Notes: generated by a model not told the origin, from the sequence alone. DNA of 15,889 nt from Liolophura sinensis (GCF_032854445.1 NC_088305.1:15053717-15069605), one strand, 5' to 3'; positions 1 through 8,838 are shown, counted from the stretch's first letter. Translations and numbers: made by a program.

Positions 1-37
1 TATTTTTTTTAGATTTTTTTGTGTTGAAAGGCATATA

Positions 38-290
38 TTTGAATTCTATGGTGGGCTTTACAGGCCATACTGACGATATTTAGGAACTCTGATGTCACAT
101 CACCTTTTTTTCCTGATGTTCACCAGAAGGAAGGAGTTTTTCAGAACACAATTTCAGTAATCTTTTACTTATGGGTTAAAAGAGTTATCCCAACATTCAG
201 TGTGGTCATTAAGGTTGGATAAACTTCCTGTGACGTCAGAGTTTCTAAACTCTGATAATATAGTCCATAAAGCCCACCTTAGAATTCAAA
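38..290. mobile_element. MITE-like element with about 63-bp terminal inverted repeats (DBF4 intron)
   Basis: The ends are inverted copies: TTTGAATTCTATGGTGGGC at 38 matches the reverse complement of the sequence ending at 290 (TTTGAATTCTAAGGTGGGC). The match continues over about 63 bases each side (38-100 and 228-290), with roughly three quarters identity by eye and TCTGA-GTCACA near the inner ends. There is no ORF, which fits a non-autonomous DNA transposon. No clear target-site duplication was found, so the exact termini are uncertain. Confidence 0.7.
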
Positions 291-694
291 GGATTGAACA
301 GCTTTAACTCTCTTCACAAAAATTTAAAAAAAAAACAAATGAAAATGTGGGTTTATGCATAGTTTTAAGTTGTCTGTATGAGGAACCGTACGTCATATTT
401 TAGCTTTCTTTTACTTTATGCCAAAAAAGTTGCACCTAACCAGGTTCATGTTCCTGATTGGACATAAAGCTTCAGATGAACCAGCATGTTGAGATGGCAC
501 CAAGCCTACAATCTCATTAAAAAACAGTTTGTGGATTTCAAAAAGAAGCCAACCTGAACAATAAACATCACACAAATCTGCTATAGGACAGTACATATTA
601 TACAGTGACCATTTCTGAAATGTCAGGCTGCCAAATGTTCACACCTTTGGCTGATCAAACAGCCATATAATGTGTTCTGGGCTAAGCAGCTTAC
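291..694. other. DBF4 intron sequence, no feature recognised
   Basis: AT-rich intronic DNA between the MITE-like element and the motif M exon donor. I looked for the zinc-finger motif C exon on the minus strand here and did not find it. Confidence 0.5.
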
Positions 695-953
695 GTTGTG
701 GGTGGTTTGGGCGTCTCCTTGCCTCTATTCTCCCCGCAGGGAGATGGCTGACCCTCAGGATCAGGCTGTCCTAGCCTATCTCCCTGTGCTCCTGCCCGCC
801 GACCTCCGCTCTTCATCACCACCCCGTCAAATGGGCATGTCCCTGGGAGCGTGTCTACACTGACATGGGGCCAAGATTCCAGTTCCAGGTAGTGTGGCCG
901 ATAAGCCTGTGTGTCTGACTCAAACTTCACCACAGGGGCCTTCAGCAGCTTTC
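695..953 (-). CDS. DBF4: DBF4 exon: motif M
   Basis: A 259-base exon entered in phase 1 after TTTCCAG and left in phase 2 at CACAAC|GTAAGC. GKLLKAPVVKFESDTQ is followed by YRPHYLELESWP and then TCPFDG, which is motif M; with motif C it clamps the CDC7 kinase. The last 40 residues are Gly/Pro/Lys-rich and variable. Read-through at the donor meets a TAA at once. The next exon, expected to lead to the zinc finger, is beyond position 1. Confidence 0.92.
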
Positions 954-3900
954 CTGGAAAACACAATTAGGCAATAATAGTCGACTGTTAGCATTCCATA
1001 ACCAGTAATTTAAGCATACAGAGTTTTGGTCATTTTGTGTTGTCAGCTCACAAGACTCGTCTAGATCGAAGAATTTGTAGACCTGGCCTTATCTGAACAA
1101 AGACAGAAAGTCCACGGAATATTTATAGCATTTTTGATGCGTTTATTTGGTTTTAAGCCTCTTTCCTTTCACAGATTTTTAGACAATTTCAAGCCTAGAT
1201 CTATCGCTGATAACCAATATGCACGGCTGTACTTTCGACAGGAATCCGTGCGTGAGGACATTTTTGTAAAAATATTTTGTTGGCTATTAAACTGCGATGA
1301 AACACCAAAAGCAGCGTGAATCGGAACGACCTTAAACCATTGGCTTGTAAATTTGATTGCATTTTCACCTGAGTTTCGGAACTAAAGGAAAGACTTTATT
1401 GTGGCATGCTACTGTCAAATGTCACAGAAATGGAGCAAATCCATTCTGAATGTCAGCAACTCGACCAGCTACAGCTCACTTCTGTAGCTAAAAGCTTTGG
1501 TCAAAGGATGGTTTATAATTTACTAATAGGGTCTATGCGAGGACTGCTGGCCTCCCAACATCTTACCCAAAAGTTCACAGCTCATTTCTTGGTAACAAAC
1601 CTCTATCACCTGAACTTCTTAAAAAAAATTGTTCATGTCAAAAGCAACCAGTATTCATGTAATTTTTTGAACAAAAATAATAGTAAACTATATATATATC
1701 AGATCAACCTACAATGTTAAAACTTTATTGACGTGGTGCTTTTGTCTATCAAGAAGCCAGGGACTCGGAGAAATTGGAGAAGGGCCAACTGATTTCCAAG
1801 TTAACTGGCCCTGCTGACCTTGTGATCTGTGGGGCTTATTTCTGCTGGCCTTGTGATTTGTGGGGCTTATTTCTGCTGGTCTTGTGATTTGTGGGGCTTA
1901 TTTCTGCTGGCCTTGTGATTTGTGGAGCTTATTTCTGCTGGCCTTGTGCTCTGTGGGGTTTATTTCTGCTGGCCTTGTGATTTGTGGGGCTCATTTCTGC
2001 TGGCCTTGTGATTTGTGAGGCTTATTTCTACTCCTGCTACGTGTAGAGTGATATTTATGTCACCTCGAATCCCCAAAACTGTTTAGTTTTATATGCCACA
2101 AATTAAAACTTGAAGTAACTGCATACTTTGTGGTACTAGATTTGACCTAGATTCTCGTGGATTCCCACAAAACAAACCTATGGGAATCCATTTAGATTCT
2201 GGTAAAGAAGTACGAAAATGAGGCCTTACTAGCATACAACTCATGCTAAAATGTGAGATATATTTCAAAGATGTCTTTCACAGATTGCTTTGGATTTTAC
2301 AACAGGGGTAAATTATGAACATTTTATTGTATGTACTGTACAAAACGTACAAACATCAGAAATTCATTTACCTTTCTTCTGCGTGTTTTTCTTCGGCTTA
2401 ACCTGAAATACAGAAAACATACAGTGTTAAAAACAAATTGTACACAAAAAAAAAAAAATAAACATAAATCACATGGCTAAATCACATGTTTAGCCAGAGT
2501 GTCCATCCTGATAATGGGATAATCACAGAATACAAAGTCCTCCTAAGAAATGGCCAACATTTTCCTCCCTTCACACTGGAATAAGACAAAAATAAATTGA
2601 GAAGAAAATCTGAAAAACAAGTGCAGTAGGTATCAAAGTTAGTTTTGGTCTCATCATTACAGTGTGTCATTGTTTTCAGACAACCACACATTCTATTCTC
2701 ACTAAACGTGCTGTCCATCCACAAGACACCAGGCCTGACACCAGTCTCCCTCCTATTTATATATAATGCTTACAATGTAGCTGCTACATACCAGCAGGAA
2801 GAAGAGAAGCTACAACATACAGTATATGACCTGGTTCCTGACAGGGCCATATCCAGAAAAAAACTGATGGTTCTGGCAAATTTAAAAGGTGGTATTGTGA
2901 CTGTGCTTTAAGAAATTTATATAACACACATGATAAAAGGGACGCTTTCTGACAGCTGAAAGAAATTACTAAAGAAAGAAAGCTAAACTTTTTATAAGTA
3001 CACCATCATATTTTTGTTCAACTTACTTATTAGTTATATTACAGCTTGATTAGTTTGAGAACCGAACAGTTTTGGAGGTCAAATGTCTCCAGGAACTATA
3101 ACAGCTCTAGCTACGGCCCTCCCAGGTTACTCACGGTCATGCAATAACCACAGCTGACCATTTACCCCTTTGCACCCCCCCCCCCTTTCCCCATCACAGG
3201 TCACAGTGGGGCTTAGTAGGGACAGTCTAGTCATTTTTGCTTTTACTCACATTTTGGGAGGCGAAAGCATGTCCCTTGACTGCTAAAGCCTTCTCTTTCT
3301 CCTTAAGGATCCATTTAAGAGCACCTACGACAAGAATTAAAATAAAAGCAATCATTTATTTAATTCAGCGATATCTTGTTACAAGTCAAACACCATAATG
3401 TGATGTATTTTGATTTATTTGGTGTTTCCTACAATAAATTTACAAATCTGAGCCATTCTGTAGCTGAAAGACATACTACTTATTGTTATACCTAGTAAAA
3501 CACATCTAGTCAAGAGTAGGGGGCTACTTCTCTCTATGTACATTTAAGCAACACTGATCAATTCTAAGGATAGCTCTTTGTGTTATGTTTTCTGAGAGAA
3601 CATGTACACAAATGTACTGTAGATCCCATCCTTCAGAGAAAAGTTGCTGCCTGTCTGCGCTATATATACAGTCAAATTATGCACAATAAAAGTGCATATT
3701 TAGTGGCAAAATATAACTTTTGGTCCTGAAACTTACACTTTTCCAGTAACATACCATCCTAGCTTCTAAATAATCATTTAAACACCTTTGTAAGATCAAC
3801 ACAGCTCTCAGAATCAGGCAAAATCGTGTAACTTAGATATGGACTCAATTTTACACCACTAACTGTAATACAACTGTCAAAGCGCATGAATACAGAGTAA

Positions 3901-6900
3901 CTCACTGTCTATGTGGACTATTTTCACTCCCCATTTCTCAGCATTGTCCACAACGGTTCTCTGTGGGAGGAAAAAATCATATATCAAACCCATGTAATTA
4001 AATCTTAACTTCATACATCTGTTTTGCATACATTCTAATCATTATCCAGGATCTTTTTTTTCCATCAATACTCGGAGTTGCCCAGTTATCAGGTCCTACT
4101 GATTTCTGTGCACATTAAATGTACACAGGAGCCGTTTCCTCTCTTCTTTTTGATTGTAAAAAGTAAGAAAGCACTGAAATTGAGAGAGAATTACCTCACG
4201 GTGTCCTATAGCCAGGCCTTACTCTATCTGTTAATGAAATGTTACAGAAAACTGTTTTTCCTGAATTCACCTTAGATTTTTTAACTAATAATGTTATATG
4301 AGTCATGTAATATATAAAAGTCGTGCCCCTAAACTCCCACCTTAATCTTCCTCCTCATCAGATTTTACGTTAATTTTCAGTTTTAGTGGAAGTCCATACC
4401 AACAGTTGTGAAGTCTTAGCATAAAAAAAAACATGCATGTTGAATCCCTTTTTCGGAAAAACACAGCAACAAATTTTCACAACATATACAAAGAAAATGA
4501 AAGTAGCAGTGAAAACTTACAGCTACATCCACACGGGCCAACCTGATGAGGGCCTTCCCTCGCGAAGTCTGCTGCAAATGTTGACAGAGCATTAAGAGAC
4601 TTCTTGTTATGATGCAGGTTTTGATATTATTTTGAGAACCTTCACCAGTGTAGCATGACATTTAATAATTCTATTTAATACTTTAAAACCAAAAATATTT
4701 AGGACCAATATTTTACACTGAATAATTACATTTCAGGTTTTATTAGTAAACAATTTAATATAGGCAAAAAGGGTATACCAAGCATTTCATTTTGCTTTGA
4801 AACAAAACATCTGATTCAAAGTACAATGTACAAACATGTAATGTCTTCCTAGGAGGAGTTTACTTCATGCAACCAAATGAAATTAAAACAATTTAGAACC
4901 AAGAAGAGATGACAACTTTTTATGACGGGTTCACTGATGCGGTCTTTTTTTGATACCTTCTGTACTAGAAGAAGGAAATCTTAATACCTCTTTTTTGTTG
5001 TTGCTGATGACTGCTGGGGAGACATCCAGGCCCATACTGAAGGGGCTGGGAGTGGAGACCCCTGGACTTTGGGCGGTGACCCCCTGACTAGCACCTGATC
5101 CCACATTACCCCCTGCTGGCTGACCCAGGCTCCTGTGACCCCGGGCCTTGTCATGAGAAGATATCAAGTAGTTTATCTCCTTACTCAGAAACTTCTCAAT
5201 AGTCTGAAACAAAGAGAACTTTTTCAAATAAAAAAATACTGCCCAAAATTGAAAGTCATCTGGTATGTTGCTTTAAAACTAATATCACTTTTAATATTTA
5301 AATGTGTTCCCAACAGAATAAATTGCACAGTCAGTCTTCCATGACACAGAATTAAAAATGTACAGCAAAAGTGTTGCTTGTAAATAAACACCTAACTTCT
5401 GATGGACACAGATGTGTTGCTTGATTTTCTGAATGCTGCAAGACATGATCAACTTTATTTACTTATTCAATTATTTGAATGGTCTGTTACGCTGTACTCA
5501 AGAACATTTCACTTTATCCGAAACCGACCAGTATTATGGTGGGGCATGCTCAACTTCATAAATCTGTTATAGTGCATCCTCATGCCAGGTAAGCACTCTC
5601 TGAACAAAAGAAAAAACATAAACCAACATCTGTATTTAAACGGACTGACCCCTCCTATAATAAACAATGAGTGTGTCAGCTACTGTCCCTTAGTATTCTC
5701 CTCACATTTCTGGCCCGTCTTACTTCTAGTACATGAACATAACATAAGCTTGATGACTCACCGCTCCCAAAGCCAGCAAATCCTCCTCCACCGGCTTTAC
5801 TCCTCGGAAGTTTTTCAGGTCCAAATACACCTTTTTCCCTTTCAGGGGCAGATAATTAGGACTAGAGGTGAACGGCAACTGACGCCTCAGAGCTCGAGGT
5901 CCCAAGCCACCTGAAACACAAGGTTGATTAACTCACTGTGAGGATTTACACCTGTCCTGATCAATGTATTAAAATTTCCAGTCTGGTGCAAGTTCATAAT
6001 ATTAATACTTTGTGTCACATTCAGTGACTTTAGCATACTACTTTATGTAACTGAGAAGGACCCTACTTTATGTAACTGAAAAACACACTACTTTATGTAA
6101 CTGAAAAGCACACTACTTTATGTAATTGAAAAGCACACTACTTTATGTACCTGAATAGTCAAGATCTATCACAACATCCTCAACATAAAACCCATCTTTT
6201 CATGTTTCAAAATATTTCTATGTAAGATATAATCACTGATCAGCCCCTGTAGAAATAGCAGAGCACCAAGCATTTTGGAAGTATTGCTATCATGATGAAT
6301 TGCCAGTGCCTGTGTGAGCAATCAGAGTATAAGCTATGTCAATGTGCACACCAGAACAAATGGCTTAGATAACTTATATTTTTTTTACAAATGGACAATA
6401 CCACCCAAGTCACCTAAAATCTCCAACTCAGTCTATAACTTGTCTCAGTGAAGCTTTGTACCAAGTCATAATTCCAAATTCCAGTCTAAAAAAAAAAAAA
6501 AGTCTGGGAAACTGTCCATTCTAAACCTGAACAAAAATAACCATAATTTTGTCAAACATGAACAAAACCGCCCTAAAGTAAAACTTCACCTGAAACTCAC
6601 AATGATGAAATATTGTACCAAAATTTACCTTTCTCATTCTTGTTAGGCTTGTGGGCATTTTTGGGATTCACCTTCATTCTGGGTGTATGTTATACCACAA
6701 CATTTCATCTCTTCTTCATAGCTGACAAACAGAAAGATAATTTCAATAAAGTTTTCTTAAGAAACTTAACCACCTCTACTACTGTGACAGTTCTTCAGAT
6801 TCAAGCATTGCGGGATCATAAATAAATTTAACAGAATGTTTGCCCTGGCCCCTTTTTTCTTTTTGTCCCTTTACTTAAGTAAAATAACTCTCATCTTTGA

Positions 6901-7905
6901 TATGTATCCAGGGTCAGGGCAACAAATTTAGCACATTGTTTCCTGCTGATCAAAAGATTCCCAACTAAGCACCATGGTGTTTCTCTGACTGCAGAATGTC
7001 TTCTTACAAAGAAATAAAAAGTTTGTTTAACATGAAACAAGCAGTCTCAAAGTAGTTAGGAGTGTAGTGAGATTGAAAGCATAAATGTCAGAATGTGTTG
7101 ACTATCATCAGTGAAGGAAATGTGCGACAAAAACTGGCAACAGAACGCTTTATTTCAAGTCCATTCTGTGTGCATACAGCTAAAACTGTGTTAAGCAGGC
7201 TGGCTTTTCCAACCTTCACTTTTTACAAGCCTGAATAAGGTATAGGATATAGCATGGCCAGATCTATTTAACAGATGAGTCAGTGCAGTAGATCTTCATA
7301 TGTACAACCTGAGAGGAATCCAGCAAGAGTTTATTTAACCACAGCGACATGATGACGTAAGACAGCTGCCTCGTGCAATAACACACTTGTACGTGACCTA
7401 AGTCGAGATATTTAAGAACGTGAAAACAGACCAGCCACTTCCAACACTTGGAAACAACTTCCGCCATATGGTTAGCATAAAACCAGGAACTAAGTGCACG
7501 GTTTGAATTTTATTGTGTAGGATGTGTGGTGACGTGACAAGGCCGCAAGATCGCTGGTAAAACCCAAACCCAAACAAATTACATGTCTTGTGGACATCCT
7601 TACAGCAAGATATACGGCAAATCACATCACGCACCGTACAATTAAAAAAACTCAGCTGTAATGCCATTATTTTCTCCCAAAATATTTGGCGTTGAGGTAA
7701 ACCCAAAGCAAACTTTTGTGCCCGATGCCCAGTCCACTAGTTATTATCTCGTTGTTGTTGTACATTGCCTGCGGAGGTGTTTTCCGGTTGGCAAAATTCT
7801 GAAAAATCGCAACATTCTGGGGACATTTCCCAGCCATATCTTGTACCAACGCAACTTACCTTCAAAACAACGGACAGGAACGGACAAATACAGGCTCCCG
7901 GCCAT
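695..7905 (-). CDS. DBF4: DBF4 (CDC7 kinase regulatory subunit), 5' part, multi-exon, continues off the left edge
   Basis: DBF4 binds and activates the CDC7 kinase; the complex phosphorylates MCM helicase subunits at licensed origins at G1/S, in the nucleus. Coding exons read on the minus strand: 7860-7905 or the alternative 6629-6677, then 5762-5910, 4988-5203, 4521-4571, 3906-3960, 3251-3324, 2372-2402 and 695-953. Every junction has AG/GT and phases agree, giving about 294 residues before the edge. Motif N (BRCT-like) starts at GKKVYLDLKNF, continues as IEKFLSKEINYLIS and, after a low-complexity linker, ends in EKWGVKIVHID plus a lysine-rich helix. Motif M is seen as YRPHYLELESWP and CPFDG, matching the known YRPFYLQL...CSPFD pattern. 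The C-terminal CCHH zinc finger (motif C) is not in the window. The identification rests on ordered motif matches recalled from the family. DBF4B-type paralogues cannot be excluded. Confidence 0.92.
954..1810. other. DBF4 intron sequence with a short perfect hairpin
   Basis: Intronic. The only structure seen is a perfect 8-base inverted repeat, AGCTACAG at 1467-1474 and CTGTAGCT at 1482-1489, with a 7-base loop. Short open frames at 1134-1319 and 1406-1720 (plus strand) have no recognisable domain. Confidence 0.45.
1811..2027. repeat. minisatellite, 31 bp x 7 (DBF4 intron)
   Basis: Seven uninterrupted units of the pattern CTGCTGGCCTTGTG-TTTGTGGGGCTTATTT, each exactly 31 bases (starts at 1811, 1842, 1873, 1904, 1935, 1966, 1997). 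Units differ by one to a few substitutions and no indels. The repeat lies in the intron between the 31-base micro-exon and the motif M exon. Confidence 0.95.
2028..2371. other. DBF4 intron sequence, nothing recognised
   Basis: AT-rich intron between the 31-bp minisatellite and the micro-exon donor; no gene or repeat boundary seen. Confidence 0.45.
2372..2402 (-). CDS. DBF4: DBF4 micro-exon, lysine-rich linker
   Basis: This is a 31-base exon between TTTCAG and AAAG|GTAAAT, phase 0 in and phase 1 out. It encodes VKPKKNTQKK plus the first base of a glycine codon. The basic stretch corresponds to the Lys/Arg-rich linker before motif M in vertebrate DBF4. Its size makes it easy for gene finders to miss. 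Without it the frame breaks into the next exon. Confidence 0.82.
2403..3250. other. DBF4 intron sequence with a hairpin and G tracts
   Basis: Intronic. TGGCTAAA (2474-2481) and TTTAGCCA (2489-2496) form a perfect 8-base stem with a 7-base loop. The plus-strand open frame at 2645-2911 resembles nothing I know and has no supporting splice or start context. Confidence 0.45.
3165..3192 (-). other. G-run cluster, possible G-quadruplex, downstream of a DBF4 donor
   Basis: On the DBF4 sense strand there are runs of 4, 11 and 4 guanines with 3- and 6-base spacers (plus-strand C runs 3189-3192, 3175-3185, 3165-3168). This satisfies the usual G3N1-7 quadruplex pattern. It lies about 58 bases after the donor at 3250, where G tracts often act as intronic splicing enhancers. 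The 11-base homopolymer length may be affected by sequencing error. Confidence 0.5.
3251..3324 (-). CDS. DBF4: DBF4 exon: C-terminal helix of motif N
   Basis: A 74-base exon entered in phase 1 after GTCGTAG and left in phase 0 at CAAAAT|GTGAGT. It encodes ALKWILKEKEKALAVKGHAF and four more residues. The lysine/glutamate-rich helix corresponds to the family's YYIEQKKKEL helix after the HID motif. A run of G tracts lies in the intron about 60 bases downstream of the donor. Confidence 0.88.
3325..3905. other. DBF4 intron sequence, nothing recognised
   Basis: AT-rich intron between the exons at 3251-3324 and 3906-3960; no ORF, repeat or RNA gene seen. Confidence 0.5.
3906..3960 (-). CDS. DBF4: DBF4 exon: core of motif N
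   Basis: A 55-base exon entered in phase 0 after CCCACAG and left in phase 1 at ATAGACA|GTGAGT. It encodes RTVVDNAEKWGVKIVHID. The conserved tryptophan followed by GVKI-HID is the strongest single signature of the DBF4 BRCT-like region. Confidence 0.92.
3961..4520. other. DBF4 intron sequence, nothing recognised
   Basis: Intron between the exons at 3906-3960 and 4521-4571. A small plus-strand open frame (4078-4275) has no recognisable content. Confidence 0.5.
4521..4571 (-). CDS. DBF4: DBF4 exon: SRGK segment
   Basis: A 51-base exon of 17 codons, phase 0 on both sides, ending at GTAGCT|GTAAGT. It reads QTSRGKALIRLARVDVA and aligns with the family's SRGK-LL...A segment of motif N. The acceptor is a CAGCAG tandem, so the first glutamine could be optional through NAGNAG splicing. 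Confidence 0.88.
4572..4987. other. DBF4 intron sequence, nothing recognised
   Basis: AT-rich intron between the exons at 4521-4571 and 4988-5203; nothing recognised. Confidence 0.5.
4988..5203 (-). CDS. DBF4: DBF4 exon: motif N continued and low-complexity linker
   Basis: This is a 216-base exon, phase 0 at both ends, 72 codons. TIEKFLSKEINYLISSHDKA aligns with the family's FLSKDISYLIS segment. The remaining roughly 50 residues are a Gly/Ser/Pro/Gln-rich linker with several Ser-Pro pairs (QSP, TPSP, VSP). Such pairs are potential proline-directed phosphorylation sites, as would suit a cell-cycle-controlled subunit. The linker sits between the two halves of the BRCT-like fold, as in vertebrate DBF4. 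Confidence 0.92.
5456..5544 (-). mobile_element. SINE-A, severely 5'-truncated old copy in DBF4 intron
   Basis: It carries the SINE-A 3' region in reverse (tail at left, then gtactcaagaacatttcac, ending cagtattatggtgggg). The copy is diverged. It is flanked by CATGATCAACTT (5444-5455) and CATGCTCAACTT (5545-5556), a 12-base duplication with one mismatch. This marks a real insertion, not a chance fragment. Confidence 0.78.
5762..5910 (-). CDS. DBF4: DBF4 exon: start of motif N (BRCT-like)
   Basis: The exon is 149 bases, entered in phase 1 after TTTCAG and left in phase 0 at GAGCG|GTGAGT. It encodes 49 full codons. LPLKGKKVYLDLKNF is the first strand of the DBF4 BRCT-like motif N, and EEDLLALGA leads into the next exon. 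In the family this region helps target the kinase to chromatin and the origin machinery. The first 20 residues are variable. Confidence 0.9.
5911..6628. other. DBF4 intron sequence with one tandem repeat
   Basis: Intron downstream of the alternative exon 6629-6721. Apart from the 25-bp repeat at 6036-6160 nothing was recognised. Confidence 0.5.
6036..6160. repeat. tandem repeat, 25 bp x 5 (DBF4 intron)
   Basis: Five units of the pattern CACTACTTTATGTAACTGAAAAGCA, each 25 bases (CTTTATG recurs at 6041, 6066, 6091, 6116, 6141). The outer units are the most diverged. Confidence 0.92.
6629..6721 (-). CDS. DBF4: DBF4 candidate second exon with alternative start (ATG at 6677)
   Basis: The minus strand has a pyrimidine-rich tract ending in GTCAG at 6722, then 93 bases, then an AAAG|GTAAAT donor at 6628. 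The frame that continues into 5910 starts with ATG at 6677 and reads MKVNPKNAHKPNKNEK plus one base. This is a basic N-terminus, like the lysine-rich N-terminus of vertebrate DBF4. Two in-frame stops lie upstream in the same exon, so translation must begin here if the exon is used. I slightly prefer this as the main start, because the stretch is basic and both splice sites look good. Confidence 0.55.
6722..7859. other. DBF4 first intron, no further feature recognised
   Basis: Sequence between the two candidate first exons. Overlapping open frames on both strands around 7264-7850 have no domain or family resemblance. First introns often hold regulatory sites, but none stands out. Confidence 0.45.
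7860..7905 (-). CDS. DBF4: DBF4 candidate first coding exon A (ATG at 7905)
   Basis: On the minus strand an ATG in a good context (A at -3, G at +4) opens 15 codons, MAGSLYLSVPVRCFE, plus one base before a consensus GTAAGT donor at 7859. Joined directly to 5910 the reading frame stays open. If the exon at 6629-6721 is included instead, this frame stops after 20 codons, so this ATG would then head an upstream ORF and the exon would be 5' untranslated. The donor is strong, so the exon is probably real; its coding status is open. Confidence 0.6.
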
Positions 7906-7924
7906 TTTTTAATGCGATGGAACT

Positions 7925-7948
7925 TAAAAAATGTTATCTATCGCCATT
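7925..7948 (-). other. upstream ORF of seven codons in the presumed DBF4 5' leader
   Basis: About 20 bases upstream of the ATG at 7905 the minus strand carries another ATG that reads MAIDNIF and then TAA. It lies downstream of the E2F-like and CCAAT sites, so it may be in the transcribed leader, but the transcription start is not visible. Coordinates are read by eye. Confidence 0.35.
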
Positions 7949-7958
7949 TCTACATTTA

Positions 7959-7966
7959 CCGCCAAA
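7959..7966 (-). promoter_or_regulatory. E2F-like site upstream of DBF4
   Basis: The minus strand reads TTTGGCGG, a close match to the E2F consensus TTTSSCGC. It lies about 50 bases upstream of the ATG at 7905. DBF4 is a known E2F-regulated G1/S gene in animals, so site and context agree. This is a motif match only. Confidence 0.5.
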
Positions 7967-7998
7967 GTCCACCGCAGCAATACCCAAGGAGCAATTTG

Positions 7999-8003
7999 AT
8001 TGG
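7999..8003 (-). promoter_or_regulatory. CCAAT box upstream of DBF4
   Basis: The minus strand reads CCAATCA about 35 bases upstream of the E2F-like site. The CCAAT plus E2F pairing is typical of TATA-less cell-cycle promoters. No TATA box is seen near it. Confidence 0.45.
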
Positions 8004-8500
8004 TTGATAATGGAGATATCAGCTGGGGGCACTTTAATGGCATTGTTCACACTTTTAATTTGATTCAAAAGGCGCAGTTAGATCAAATATCTGCATGAAA
8101 TGTTCAGTTAAAATTTCTTAAAACAAATAGTTCGATATTTCAAGAGACTTTAAAAACGTGGTTCTCTGTACGTTGTAACTAAACTTCACCTTATACCTGT
8201 TCGCAAATTTCTGACGATTTCGTGTAGGCGTACAGTTGATGCCTTGAAAAGCAAATTACATCAATGAATGTAATGCATATTAAATTTCTCCAATATGATT
8301 TTTCTTACCTGGGGTGTTTTAAACGCATTTATTTTGTTTAGAGCGTTTGAGGTTATTCAAGGGAGACTACCAAATATTTGAAGAAAATTGCAATGATGGG
8401 AGTTATTGCCCCTTGATTTATAAGAAAATTAATATTTATGGAAATTGTTTGTTTTTTTTCATCTCACATATAGCAACACATATCTGAGGTATTTTCTTGT
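8004..8500. other. intergenic AT-rich DNA upstream of DBF4
   Basis: No ORF, repeat boundary or RNA gene seen between the CCAAT box and the first SINE. Confidence 0.5.
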
Positions 8501-8520
8501 AAATCCCAAACTCACTGAAG

Positions 8521-8825
8521 ATGTATGTATGTATGCTTGGGATTTAACGTCATATGACGACGAGGATTCATTAGATGTGTGTACATATACTGTGTTTATT
8601 TGAGGCCGCCAATGTGCTGCCGCCAATGAAGTATCATGCCGAAGACACCAGACATGACATCATGTCACATCACCCAGTCACGTTTTACTGACACCTGACC
8701 TCTTACTGCTGAGCGCCAAGCGAGACAGCGGCAAGTACCATGCGCATTTTGACCCGGATGACCCGACCCGAGTTTGATGACGGCTTCGAGGCGGACACTC
8801 TAACCATTAAGCCACCGAAATGGTC
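8521..8825 (-). mobile_element. tRNA-derived SINE, third type (SINE-C), minus orientation
   Basis: On the minus strand a tRNA-like head (GGTGGCTTAATGGTTAGAG, resembling an A box) is followed by a body unlike the other copies. The tail, cgtcgtcatatgacgttaaatcccaagc, is related to that of SINE-B, then ends in a (cata)n simple repeat. It therefore looks like a SINE with a shared tail and a different head and body. No clear target-site duplication was found; the right end abuts another insertion. Confidence 0.6.
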
Positions 8826-8838
8826 CATTGACCATTGA

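Noticed and set aside
1-690. Search for the DBF4 zinc-finger exon (motif C)
   Set aside because: No CxxC...HxxxxxH pattern with splice sites on the minus strand; the exon must lie left of the window.
1134-1319. 61-codon plus-strand frame in the DBF4 intron
   Set aside because: No recognisable family and it lies antisense within an intron; not enough to call a gene.
1811-2027. CRISPR-like regular repeat
   Set aside because: Units are directly abutting with no unique spacers, in a eukaryotic intron; it is a minisatellite.
2645-2911. 88-codon plus-strand frame in the DBF4 intron
   Set aside because: No domain, no splice or promoter context, and a length expected by chance in this base composition.
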